A stretch of 64,000 nt of DNA, from the NCBI GenBank assembly GCA_948146395.1, contig OX411543.1:63066534-63130533 (forward strand), written 5' to 3'. How positions within the stretch are numbered: the stretch's first letter is position 1; each line of letters starts with the position of its first letter. Shown piece by piece: positions 33,658 to 44,564 of the stretch. Origin of the DNA: Fragum whitleyi (Eukaryota > Mollusca > Bivalvia > Cardiida > Cardiidae). Under the pieces are notes generated by a model. The model was not told the DNA's origin and ran no database searches. It saw only the letters and a program-made list of their open reading frames with translations. The position numbers and the translations under genes were made by a program.

Positions 33658-34630
33658 TTGAGGGATGGTGTGCGGCTATTTGACCCTGCAAGGTTGACTT
33701 GCCTAGCTACGGATTGGTCAGTTGATGGTATCGGATTCCTCCTATTGCAGAAGTACTGTCAATGTCAACTGCCATCACCAGCTTGCTGCCCAGACGGCTG
33801 GAAGTTGTGCCTTGTCGGTAGCAGATTCACTCATCCCGCTGAAAGTAGATACGCTCCCATTGAGGGTGAGGCTCTCGCTGTTGTGTACGCCCTCCACCAA
33901 ACACGCTATTATGTGCTGGGTTGCGAGGACCTTCTTGTAGCGACAGACCACAAGCCACTCCTACAGATACTCAACGACAGGTCACTCACTGAGATTGATA
34001 ACAGACGGTTACTGAACCTCAAAGAGAAAACATTGGGCTACAGGTTCACCATTATTCATGTACCTGGCAAGAGGAACCTAGGCCCTGATGCCGCATCTAG
34101 ATATCCAGCTTGTGAGGCTGAGCATTTAGATCTACCAGGGGATCCACCAGAGCTAAACTCAGCTGTACCCCTCCATGATGTGTTGGCTAGCCTCTGCCAG
34201 CAAGCAGAGGACCAGGACATTGCTGATGACACTGCTACAACAGCGGCGGCTTCAACTACCTTAACTACAGTTTCCAACGTTATTACCTGGGACATGGTTC
34301 GCGAAGCTACAGCTTCAGACCCCGCTTTCTGTCAACTAACCCATCTTCTAACAAAAGGATTTCCTGCTGATTGTAAAGAGTTGCCTGCCGATCTACGTCC
34401 ATATAATCGTTTAGCAGCTAGCCTTTCTGTTGTAGATGGTGTGGTACTTCTGGGACAACGCATTATTATGCCTCCTTCTCTCCGCAAGCCAGTCCTTGAT
34501 GCCTTACATGCTACACATCAGGGTGTCAGCGCTATGCAGGCGAGGGCAATGGACTCTGTGTACTGGCCCGATATTACTGTTGATATCGCCAAGGTCAGAG
34601 ACCAGTGTCAGGGCTTTTTCTTCTATCTCT
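33658..34630 (+). pseudogene. Ty3/gypsy pol: RNase H and start of integrase
   Basis: The frame runs to a stop at 34644, but the last residues come from an inserted MITE. RNase H spans roughly residues 10-150. Likely catalytic residues are D19 (ATDWS), E69 (APIEGEALA), D97 (VATDHKPL) and D144 (GPDAASRYP), all present. The HxxxH...C part of the integrase HHCC zinc-binding region follows near residues 280-315 (ALHATHQG, then RDQCQG). There is no ATG at the frame start and the RT domain upstream is deleted, so this is a pol remnant. Base composition is clearly GC-richer than the flanking repeats. The integrase core continues at 34946 after the insertion. Confidence 0.88.
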
Positions 34631-34945
34631 CAGGGGCCCAATAAAGGCCCCATTCCCCATTGAAAAGGCCCCAAAATTTTTCCCAATTTGGAGAAAAATT
34701 CCCAATTTAATGAAATGGATTTAACCAAACAACTTATTTTTGACATATTTGTAAGTTGGGAGTATGAATATGTGTTTTGTTAGCTTTAAAAATTTTAAGA
34801 ACAAGCTTAAAAAGAAAATTTATACATTACAAGCAAGATTTAACCCAAACAGTTATACATGAAAAAATCCCCAAATTGCATTTTGTCGATATTTTTTTCC
34901 CAAATGAATGCTAGGGGCCTTTTCCCAAAGATCTTGGGAAAAGCC
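34631..34945. mobile_element. Small AT-rich MITE inserted in gypsy integrase
   Basis: The left end (CAGGGGCCCAATAAAGGCCC, GAAAAGGCCCC) and right end (AGGGGCCTTTTCCCAAAG) are roughly inverted. The same pair (GAAAAGGCCC ... GGGGCCTTTTCC) bounds 41245-41515. The insertion separates the zinc-binding part of integrase from its catalytic core and supplies the first residues of the downstream frame. Confidence 0.65.
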
Positions 34946-36199
34946 TTGAGTGTTTATAGTGCCATAAAATGGCAAAATCTAACCCCATGCAACCCCCCCT
35001 CTGACATTACCCACCCTGATTACCCATTCCAGATGATCTGTGCCGATTATTTTACATACAATAACACAGACTATGTTGTTATCGTAGATAGATATTCAAA
35101 CTGGCCGATGGTTTTCAAGTCGGAATGTGGAGCAGAAGGCCTTGTGAAGCGCCTACGTGAGACTTTCGTGACATTTGGTATCCCGGAAGAGTTGACATCT
35201 GACGGTGGACCTCAATTCACTGCTGGAAAGACACAGGAGTTCTTTAAGTCGTGGGGTGTTCGGCATAGGCTTTCCTCAGTTGCTAATCCCCATGCTAATT
35301 GTAGGGCCGAGCTAGCTGTTAGGACAATAAAACAAATGCTTGCCGACAACTCATCAGCCACAGGTTCGCTTGACGTAGACCGATTCCAGAAGGCATTACT
35401 TGTCTATCGGAACTCTATTGACCCTGAAACGAGAGCCTCTCCGGCATTAATACTGTTTGGTAGACCCATCCATGATGCCATTCCGATACTGATGGGAAGA
35501 TATAGCCCGCATGAGACATGGCGCGAGTTGATGTCACACTGGGAGAAGGCACTCGCGAAGCGGCACACCAGAGAACACGAGAAATGGAATGGACACACCC
35601 GTCAGTTACCACCTCTGCAAGTTGGGGATCATGTCTTCATACAGAATCTGACAGGCAACCAACCCAGGCGATGGGAACGCACTGGAATTGTGTCGGAGGT
35701 ACGCCAATTCCACCAGTATGTGGTGAAGGTTGATGGTACAGGTAGAGTTACTCTCCGCAACTGCCAGCATTTGCGGAAATTTACACCTTTCTGGGCCAAA
35801 CCGGTAGCGGGCGCCAACACGTATGTCCCACCAGCTTTGCCTGATATAGCTCCTACCGCCCCATTGCCACTTGAGACTCCACCCCTGGCACCTGGTACCC
35901 CATTATTGAGCGCCAGACTTCCGCAACGCAGCTGCTCTCCTGTGACAACGTCGAACTCTGCCCCTGTACCACGACGCCTGTCATTGGATCCACTGGATAC
36001 CCCTCCTGGAGATCTTGACACACCGAGTGTACCTACGACAAGTGAGATACCGCCGACAATTGACACGCCTGCAGCCGCCAAGATGCCTCGTGCCCTCCGT
36101 CGCCTTCAGCCTTACAACAAACCTGGTGCTAAGGAGTTCTTGCTGCCTCAACGGCCTATTCGTGACTTTCAACGAGTGTCTAATTGTGATGGGAACTAA
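34946..36199 (+). pseudogene. Ty3/gypsy pol: integrase core and C-terminal tail
   Basis: The open frame formally starts at 34859 inside the MITE; retroelement sequence begins at about 34946. Counting from 34859, the DD35E triad is D63 (MICADYF), D115 (TSDGGPQF) and E151 (CRAELAVRT), with exactly 35 residues between the last two. The usual HSNGRAE motif reads HANCRAE. A chromodomain-free C-terminal part follows with GDHVFIQN and RRWERTGIV, typical of the integrase C-terminal fold, then a Pro/Thr-rich tail. The catalytic residues survive, but the missing RT, the MITE and the absence of gag make the copy non-functional. Confidence 0.88.
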
Positions 36200-36527
36200 T
36201 GTTGACTCTGTGCTACAATATAGTGACAATGTTATTGACTGAATCCTATATTTTCAGAGTGAATTCTATATTTTCAGAGGCTTAGATTTGGATTAGTGTT
36301 TAAACTGTTAATATGTGTTCTTTTCAGTAATTTTGTGTCATATCTTCAGAAATTTTTTTTGTGCATGTGCACGGACATTGACATTAATCAGTTTTCTTCG
36401 TGCCCTTGAAAACTTGTCCCCAGGGAGGGAGATAACTAACCATTATATATGTTATATGTTTCAGGTAGCAGTCATCCTTTTCCATACTCCACCATAACTG
36501 TTTATTGTCCTTAAAATATCTTATGAG

Positions 36528-36689
36528 CACGGGGGAGGAGGGAATGCTACCTCATACCATTTTGTCTTTTGTCTTGCTCATGCATATATTGTTAAGTTGT
36601 ATTTTGTGTATGTTATGTTGTTTTGATGGAAAAGTATTTCATCCTTTAGATTAAAAGATTATTGGAGAATGTAGATGTTCATTTACACA
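36528..36689 (+). repeat. Putative polypurine tract and short 3' LTR
   Basis: ACGGGGGAGGAGGGAA at about 36529-36544 is a polypurine tract, expected just before a 3' LTR. TGCTACC at 36545 to TTTACACA at about 36689 would give a TG...CA unit of about 145 bp ending exactly where the family A array resumes. No matching 5' LTR exists in the window, so the LTR limits are inference. Confidence 0.4.
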
Positions 36690-37261
36690 ACATATAGAGA
36701 AATGACCTCCACCCATAAAATACATATTTTTCATTCGATCACAATTATTTTAAGTAGACTGATAAAGGGTCGACCAAGGATCATTCATGTAAAATTTGGT
36801 TGATATCTATCAGTTAGTTTCTGAGAAAATGATTTTCAAAGTTTCCACTATATAACATATAGAGAAATGACCTCCGCCCATAAAATACATATTTTTCATC
36901 TGATCACAATAATTTTTTGTAGACTGATAAAGGGTCTCCAAAGGATCAGTCATGTAAAATTTAATTAGTATCCATCAATTAGAATCTGAGAAAACTCACT
37001 TTTTACCATATTTGGAAATTAGCCACGCCCATTAAATCCATGTTTTTCATTGGATCAAAATTTCTTGTACAACTTTGAAAGAGGGTCACCCAAGGATCAT
37101 TCCTGTAAAGTTTGGTTGAAATCCATCCAGTAGTTCCTGAGGAGAAGATTTTTAAAGAAAAAGTTTACGACCGGACGCACGCACGCACGGACGGACGCAC
37201 GCACGACGGACACAACGCCATGACAATAGCCCCAGTGGCTTTCAGCCAGTGGAGCTAAAAA

Positions 37262-37688
37262 CTGTTGAAAGCAGAATAAAACCCCATGCAAACAAATTAT
37301 TTGTGGTAATAAAATTAGATTACTAGTATTCATTCTCCACCACTTTCCTAGTATCCTATAGATAGTCTTGGACACAGACATTCATCCCAAAGCTCACATT
37401 GATGAAAATTGAATGATCTGCGCAAAACATCACACTATTGTAAATTCATAATCTATAAGCATTTACAATCCTAAACCAAATATTAGAACCACTACCATTA
37501 AAAGCCCCTTTCCTCCCTGAGGTTTCGTAAAAATAAGGTTAGCATGTTCCAAATTCCTAAAACTCATTTTGTAAGCGGTCGAGTAAAAATGTTGTAACTA
37601 TGTACAGGTTGAACAAAATTTTTGCTCAAACAGTGCCTAATTTCTGAAATTCATGAGAAAGGGATATTTTCACCTGGATCCCTTCCAC
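37262..37688 (+). other. Right part of the split SINE, then unassigned sequence
   Basis: 37262-37300 continues the SINE broken at 32733. 37433-37478 is an imperfect hairpin with TTGTAAATTCATAATCTATA / AAGCATTTACAA. The rest is not recognised. Confidence 0.45.
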
Positions 37689-37870
37689 CTGATTGATTGT
37701 TTTGGGGTTTAACACAGCTTTAAATATCATCGAAAGTAGGTAGCAGTGGCTGATGCACCCACCCATGACTTCCTGTAGTTTCTCACATCAGTATAGCCAC
37801 AACATTTCATCCAAGCCTCAAGCTGCCCATCCCACTAAGGCTTACTACTTATCATTCGCCAATTGGCCCA
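37689..37870 (-). mobile_element. SINE family 1, diverged fragment
   Basis: TTGATTGTTTTGGGGTTTAA, ATGACTTCCTGTAGTTTCTC and CCAAGCCTCAAGCTGCC align with the tail and body of the SINE at 6836-7113. The tRNA head is lost. Confidence 0.55.
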
Positions 37871-38496
37871 CCCCCTGAGAGTAGCATCTGTATCCAGCAG
37901 AAGCATGAAAAGTATCAACAGGGGAAATGGCTGTTAGCTTCACAGGATAATAAAATTCACAGCTAATATGGATCAATTATGCAGGGATTAACTAAACAAC
38001 TACCAATGATAATGTACACTGAAAACTATATTGATCGACATGACTAGCTACCCATCTGTTACAATCCAATACTATGAGTGAGTGTAGCCTCCTTCCAAAA
38101 GTAATAAGCGATGGCTCAGCGCAAAACAGTTGAAACTGCCTATATGTTTATACATATTTAAATGGAGTTAGAACTGTTCTGCACTGAGCCAACTCATAAA
38201 CTATCTGCACTTAAACCATATCCTGCTGGGTTTAAAATTTATTTCTTTTTTTTTCATGATTTTTGGCATGTTTCAATCCATCTAGTTTCAGTTTTCCAGA
38301 CAAAAAAATAGGGAGACAGAAGGCATTGTAGGCTAAGATCTGACTGCCTGTCAGTGCAGTCTGATCTTAGTAAGTCTATATGTTGCCTGCCAAAGCTTTG
38401 TGTACACCAGAGTTTTTTTGGGTATTTTTACTCGAGGATAACGCGATAAAGGGTCGAATGACTCTTATTTCCATCATGGAGTCATTGGGAGAGAAG
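37871..38496. other. Unassigned stretch with a MITE remnant
   Basis: About 38195-38400 holds the GATCTGACTGCCTGTCAGTG / CAGTCTGATCTTAG hairpin of the piggyBac-like MITE family without its ends. 38080-38200 has a short inverted pair (GGCTCAGCGCAAAACAGTT / GAACTGTTCTGCACTGAGCC). No gene. Confidence 0.4.
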
Positions 38497-38655
38497 CTGG
38501 GTTCTAACCACTGCTACGCACTTTTACAGTGGACTGGGGCCTTGTCTGTAAAGTGTCCTGCCCAAACACACTACCCTTCTCCAGCAGGGCTCAAACCTGC
38601 AACCACCAGGTTACAAGTCAAGCGTGCTAACCACTCGGCCAACGAGCCAGACGAG
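38497..38655 (-). mobile_element. tRNA-derived SINE, family 3
   Basis: On the minus strand the head reads GGCTCGTTGGCCGAGTGG, TTAGCACGCTTGACTTGTAA, and GGTTGCAGGTTTGAGCCC: tRNA-like A and B boxes of the class with a TGGCCGAGTGG A box. The body continues with GGGCAGGACACTTTACAG, a word resembling the CTTGCCCAAGG region of the SINE at 42448-42612. Confidence 0.75.
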
Positions 38656-39482
38656 AGATATGCAATGGAGTCTTAAAATTTCTATAAATATCTAAGTAAA
38701 TCAACTATTGACATTATTGAAATGGAGACAAGGACTGAAACCAAGAGGCCCACTGGAGCCTGAGACACTCTACTAGCTATCGTGTTTTCCCTTGATTAAA
38801 TATATAATACTTGGCCATGAGTTATTCAGACTTCTGGAAATGTGCCGGTCCTTCGGACCTGACCGGCAAAAACAATGCTGGACAGGCAAAAAAAATATCT
38901 TGTCTGTCCAAATGGCCGACAATAATTTTTTTCGAGGCGTAAAATTTTTCCATGCGTAAAATTTAAAGTGAAAGTTAATTCTACGTGAACAAATTCAATC
39001 ATGGCGAAGGACAGTCGGACCGTAAGACATGTCCCCTGGGTCTGATCTATTTTACCCTATCATTGGTTCGAATGTCTGACACTATTTTTTGGACAAAAAA
39101 AAGCTAACTTGAATAGTAAATCCTATCTTTCACTGAAGAAAACACTATTCCGGTAGACTTTCCCAAGAAAACAAACACTAGCCTAATCTTAAACTTTACG
39201 TAGGTCTAGATTCTGTCAATTAGGCCTAACAATTCCTCTATGACTTTCGGCAACACTAGAACTTTAGGGCATATTCTCTTCTACTTATTGTATCAATTAA
39301 GAGGAAGAAGAGATGATTTTAAGATCCAAATTAGAAAGAATTTTTTTTATTGGTAGCTAGTCTTATTTGACCTGATTTTTCGTATTTTCCCAGTTTTAAA
39401 ATCACACAGGCTAAAATAATTTCTGCTTATTTGTACCCAAGAATGTTCGACCCTTCAAATTATGTCTGTTGTAACTTTTCAT

Positions 39483-40749
39483 AACTAGAAAGCCATGAAT
39501 GGCTTGAGTCGCTCCACAGGCTTGAAATTCTTGTAAAAGCAAATAAATATTTTGACTAGATTTTTAGATATTTGGGGTTCTACTGATGTTGAAAATGATT
39601 TTCAAAGTTTCAACTATATAACAGATAGAGAAATGACCTCTGCTATTAAAAGACATATTTTCATCAAATCAAAATAATTTTTGACTGCATGATAATGGGT
39701 CACCCAAAGATCATACAAAAAATGTTTGATTGATATCCATCATTTACATTCTGAGAAAATGTTTTTCATAGTTTCCACTATTTAACATATTGAGAATTGA
39801 CCTCCACCCATAAAATGTAAATTTTTATCCAATCAAAATAATTTTTGGTACACTGATAAAGGGTGTCTCAAGTATCATTCCAGTGAAATTTAATTGATAT
39901 CCAAAAATCAAATTCTGAGAAAATGATTTTCAAAGGTTGCACTATATAACATACTGCCAGTAATACCCGAAAGGGGAGTCAGGCAGTATATATGGATAGA
40001 TAGATAGATAGATATAGAGAAATGACCTCTGCCCATAAAATGCATATTTTTCATCCAATCAAAATAATTTTTGGTAAATTGATAAAGCATTACTCAAGGA
40101 TAATTCCAGTGAAATTTGGTTGATATCCATCAGTTAGATTAAGAGAAAATGATTTTCAAAGTTTCAACTATATAACATATAGAGAAATGACCTCCGCCCA
40201 TAAAATACATATTTTTCATCCAATCAAAATGATTTTTTGTAAACTGATAAAGGGTCACTCACAGATCATTCAAGTGAAATTTGGTTGATATCCATCAGTT
40301 AGATTAAGAGAAAATGATTTTCAAAGTTTCCACTATATAACATATAGAGAAATGACCTCCGCCCATAAAATGCATATTTTTCATCCGATCACAATGATTT
40401 TTTGTAGACTGATAAAGGGTCACCCAAGGATTATTCATGTAAAATTTAATTGGTATCCATTGATTAGAATCTGAGAAAACTCACTTTTTACCATATTTGG
40501 AAATTAGCCACGCCCATTAAATCCATGTTTTTCATTGGATCAAAATTTCTTGAACAAGTTTGAAAGAGGGTCACCCAAGGATCATTCCTGTGAAGTTTGG
40601 TTGAAATCCATCCAGTAGTTTCTGAGGAGAAGATTTTTAAAGAAAAGTTTACGGACGGACGCACGCACTGACGGACGGACGGATGGACGCACGACGGACA
40701 CAACGCCATGACAATAGCCCCAGTGGCTTTCAGCCAGTGGAGCTAAAAA
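39483..40749 (+). mobile_element. Pearl-like element, family A copy 8
   Basis: Complete ends (AAGCCATGAATGGCTTG ... CCAGTGGAGCTAAAA), about six core units, the diverged end unit and a GGACGGACGCACGCACTG tract. One core unit is interrupted by a short insertion at about 39951-40015. Confidence 0.87.
39951..40015. repeat. About 60-bp insertion inside a family A core unit
   Basis: The unit reads TATATAACATA, then ACTGCCAGTAATACCCG, AAAGGGGAGTCAGGCAGT, then a (GATA)n run of about five units, and resumes TATAGAGAAATGACC. ACTGCC and GGCAGT form inverted ends. No other family A unit here has it. Confidence 0.6.
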
Positions 40750-41244
40750 TCACGAGTGACTGTAACCTTTTGACTTGGAAAGAGGTCAATAGGCATTCTC
40801 TCTCTTTTTTTTACTTATATAACTCTGTTAATCTCGGAATCTCAGCTTTTACATCAGAGGACTGAAAACACTGACAGACTTTTTACTGAGAGGACTTTGT
40901 TAACCTAGTTAGGCCTATAATGTTACTGCTAGTTAGTCTTAATGAGGAAAGAACACAATGGTGATATATTTTGACCCCTTAAATGTTCGGTCTGACAGGT
41001 TTGGCATTAGTCTGACAGTCTATCAACTGTTCATCATGTTTTCATTTAACTTTTGGCTCATTTTTCAGGTTTTTTTTTTTTTTGGTCTGGCAAATGTTTA
41101 TTCAGTCAGGCATTTTTAGAAAATGCCTGACCAAATGACTGGCAAAATTTTTCAACTTTCCAGAAGTCTGGTTATTTTCTTGATCTTGGAGATATATCTG
41201 AAAATTTCTTTCTTATGACAAATGATAGACAACGATGGTGCCAC

Positions 41245-41515
41245 AGGCCCAATTAAAATTTGAAAAGGCCCAAAATTACACGATTTTGAGGGGAAAGAAT
41301 CCCATTTCAAAGTTACTGATGAAAAAAGTTTCCTCGAATTTTTACATTATTGTAAAAATATTATATAATGTTATAGAACTTATTCATGAGAAAATGGCCT
41401 TTTTCGTAATAGTAACTGTAGAAAAAAGAGTTATGTACACATTAATAAGAAGGAATAACTGAAATATGCCCTTTCCCAAATCGACTGCAAGGGGCCTTTT
41501 CCAAAATTATTTGAA
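41245..41515. mobile_element. Small MITE, GGGGCC family, second copy
   Basis: AGGCCCAATTAAAATTTGAA and AAGGCCCAAAATT at the left face GCAAGGGGCCTTTTCC at the right. It is related to the insertion at 34631-34945. The interior is AT-rich without a coding signal. Confidence 0.55.
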
Positions 41516-41689
41516 AACAAGAGCTGTCACTGTAAGATGACAATGCCCCCGACACCGCTTTGATTTAGAAGTTATGGCCAATGTTAAAGTTTTTGGACGG
41601 AATGACGGACGGACAGACGGACGGACTGACGGACGGACAGACGGACGGACAAGTCAAATTTATGATGCCTCCCTATCGGGGGCATAAAA
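41516..41689 (+). mobile_element. Pearl-like element, family C copy 2
   Basis: It matches 7523-7697 almost base for base outside the GGAC/GACG tract, from ACAAGAGCTGTCACTG to TATCGGGGGCATAAAAA. The tract differs slightly (GGACGGACTGACGGACGG). Confidence 0.85.
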
Positions 41690-42447
41690 ATGATAATCAC
41701 ATCTACTCGTGATGGAGAAAAAATCGAGCCAAGCTATTTTGAAGTTTGTTAAAAAATGTAGGATTTATTGTCTGGACAAAATTGTATGGACTGACATTGG
41801 CTAATTTAACGAAATGAATATGGAATAAGCTGAATTAGGCAGAGGTTGGTGACCCCAAAAATTAGAATTATAATATTGCACCTTTTTTGTGGTAAAAGTA
41901 AGTTTTCTTTTACATTACAAGATAACTGTAGATGTACTTCAAAATTTATGAAGGGTTACACTCTAGACTGGTCCTACTGTCTCCTAATGTTTGAAGCCGA
42001 CAGGTACACACCAATATCATCCAAATTCTAAAGACCTGTCCATGTATAAAATGTATATATAATTTCAAATCTAATATCGAAAACGAGACTATGCTTCGTT
42101 TAAAGGGTAGAAGTGACATGGCATTCATTCATTAATCTATGCACAAAATGATTTCATGAGTACATACTGACAAAAAAAATTACAGAAATATGACTTATCC
42201 ATGAATGTATGTTTTCTTGCAGAACTGACCAGATAACATTGGAATTGAACAGTTCCAGTCAGCTCAGCCTATCAAATAAATCGGCCTGGTCAACTCAGCC
42301 CTAATATATAGACTATAGTAACGTTGATTATATTTCATGAAACAAAGGGATAATTTTTAGACATTGAGAGATTTTTTCTTTTTCAATTTTTTGGCAGAAA
42401 TCTCATTGAAACTGGCTAAATGAGAAAAAATTTGGAATTCTTTTTTT
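41690..42447. other. Stretch with nothing recognised
   Basis: Short ORFs on both strands at 41846-42128 overlap in antisense and carry no motif. No repeat family is recognised. Confidence 0.4.
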
Positions 42448-42612
42448 ATTAAGGCTGTTCATCCACTGCTAGCCATTTACAGCTGGGTGGACTGTGACAG
42501 TGAATATTTAAGTTTCTTGCCCAAGGAAACACTACACAGTCACCGGGATTTGAACCCCTGACCATTGGATCAGGAGACCGATGCTCTAACTACGAGGCTA
42601 TCGAGATGGTCT
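42448..42612 (-). mobile_element. tRNA-derived SINE, family 4
   Basis: Minus-strand head: CTCGATAGCCTCGTAGTTAG, GAGCATCGGTCTCCTGAT, then GGGGTTCAAATCCCGGTGA (clear B box). The body has CCTTGGGCAAGAAACTTAAA and CAGTCCACCCAGCTG, resembling a conserved SINE central domain (compare 38497-38655). A run of T at 42438-42446 borders the tail. Confidence 0.8.
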
Positions 42613-44025
42613 AATTAAAAAATTTTCAAAATAAAGAGAGGTTCAAATGCCTACATGCTCAATTATTGAGGTGAGGAGGATAGAGTTGACCAAAATTTGG
42701 ATACGATTTGACCAAGGTACGAGTTAACTTGGGTTCGAGTTTACATTAGTGAAAGAAACTGATGGGTTAAAATAGAAATTGAAAAAGAAAAAAATCGCTA
42801 GATTATTCTACAGTCTTAAAAACTATAGCATTTCTAAAACGAACTCTTAGTCAGACAGTTGACCAAAGTTAGGAAATCAATTGAAGGAAAAGAATTTGAC
42901 AACGACATCTCACTGACCAATCCGTCCTAAAAACCGAAAGGATAACTCGATTATTGTTTGTAATTTTTTATCATTCTAGTCCATGAGAATAAAACTTACC
43001 AAAATATATTGTAAATTATTCCATGTGTGTTTAGAATCACAATTTGGTTTGATTTGTAAACAACAATTCTACAATTTTGATAGCAACACTCTTCCTCTTT
43101 AGGGAGCAGTCGTTTTCCGGTTTGGTTGTTGTTGTAAATTTTGATGTGACGTCTGCATTCCAAATTATTTGTGGTTTTATATCATAATATGGCGTGATTA
43201 ATATAAAACAAACTATAACCAAGTAAAAAATTGCTGTAATGTACAGCAAAGTGAATTGTGTCGCCTTAAAAGAATGAAAGCTAAGTTATGAACTTTAGAT
43301 AAGAATGGTGAAAAATAACAACTATACAATCTCGCATCTTGAGTTCATGACAAGTTTTTTTTTTCGGTATATGAAAGCAAAGCTAAAATGAATGTTTTTA
43401 ATTCTGAACTTCACAAAATAGTACTGCTTTAAAAAAGAAACTAGTCACGCATAAAAGGTTGTAGCTAATTATGTAGAGGAGTCTAAAAAGGTATTTTTTA
43501 ATCCAAAATATTAGATTGCCATTTAACTGAAATTTGTTTTTATCATTTTGGGCATGACCATCGCAAGTGATACGAAATCGAATATTTTCTCTAAAGAATT
43601 AGTAGAACTTTCGCCAGTCTTGGTACGATAATATACTTGGGAATAAGTTAAAAATTACGAGATAAGAAAATTTATAGATATAAAAAAAGTAACAAATAGC
43701 CCCAAAATCTTTTCGTGATACACATAACACGGGACTATCATTTTTGTTCGAATGTGCAATAAAACCATTGACAAATTGCTAACACACCATTTTCGAACGA
43801 GACTGACTCAAGGTTCTTTTTAACACGTTCCCTTTTTCCTGTCCGCGCATGAAACTTAAGTCAATGACAGTTGAGTTATGTTGAATACTTGACAGATTAA
43901 GAAAAACTAGTTTACATGTATTAATTACCTAGTATGTTTTATTTGGTGCAGTTGCGCTAAGTTTAGAGAATTCAGAGTGAAAATCCGGATTTTGCGGACA
44001 CTTTTACAGAGAATCACCAGGAACA
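42613..44025. other. Stretch with nothing recognised
   Basis: AT-rich. A minus-strand ORF at 43037-43249 is a hydrophobic then polar run with no recognisable domain. No RNA or repeat is recognised. Confidence 0.4.
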
Positions 44026-44564
44026 TTGCGGCAACGTTCCATTGACATTGGCCCAGTTGTTTATGAGGTTGTTCAAAGATATCAAAGTGAAAATTGTCAC
44101 GTCCTGTCACGCCAATATTTATGGATCAATCAAAGTTCGCGATTAATTTTCGGAAAGGGTAAACCAAGGAACATTTCGGATAGTTCCATCGGAACTGGTC
44201 TTGCAATTTAGGAGGAGATTCATAGATTTCTTAGTAAAATTGCTATGCCCTGCCACACCAATGTTTAGGCTATTGGTCAATCAAAATTTTGCGAACAATT
44301 CTAAAAGTGGGTCACCTAAGGAACACTAAAGCAAAACAAATATTGAGATTGGTCCAGCGGTTCAGTAGGACATTTCGTTGAAAGACTTCATAGGGAGGAT
44401 GCCAGGCCTATATTTTTGGTCCATTCAGTACTTCGAGTGCACATTGTGAAAAAGTTTCGTTCACATTTACCCGGTGTTTCAGGAGAAGAAGAAATTTTAA
44501 GATTGTTGACAGCGGACGACGCTGGGTGGTTTGCTTGAGCACGTTGCGCTCAGAAGAGCTAAAA
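44026..44564 (+). mobile_element. Decayed family B-like pearl element
   Basis: The 3' end TTGAGCACGTTGCGCTCAGA and AGAGCTAAAA keep the hairpin plus GAGCTAAAA layout of family B. Upstream, GGGTCACCTAAGGAACA and GATTGGTCCAGCGGTTCAG recall core units. A TTGACAGCGGACGACG tract is present. The 5' end is not identified. Confidence 0.5.

Larger units (their letters stand above)
32734..37261 (+). mobile_element. Family A copy 7, split by a gypsy remnant
   Basis: The 5' end (AAGCCATGAATGGCTTG) and about three and a half core units run from 32734 to about 33358. The array breaks inside TTTCAAAGTTTCCAC. It resumes with ACATATAGAGAAATGACC at about 36690 and continues to the tract (GGACGCACGCACGCACGG) and CCAGTGGAGCTAAAA at 37261. 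Confidence 0.85.
38827..41170. mobile_element. TIR element with 6-bp target duplication, holding a family A copy
   Basis: CAGACTTCTGGAAA at 38827 faces TTTCCAGAAGTCTG ending at 41170. Both are flanked by GTTATT (38821-38826 and 41171-41176), a target duplication. The inside carries GGTCCTTCGGACCTGACC and, on the far side, GGTCTGACAGG-type words. Removing the nested family A copy leaves about 1.08 kb without a transposase-like ORF. Confidence 0.65.

Noticed and set aside
34859..34945. Start of a new gene at the ATG at 34859
   Set aside because: The ATG and first ~29 codons come from the inserted MITE; the retroelement frame only begins at about 34946.
42540..42612. Functional tRNA gene on the minus strand
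   Set aside because: Same reasoning: boxes are present but the cloverleaf is imperfect and a conserved SINE-like body follows.
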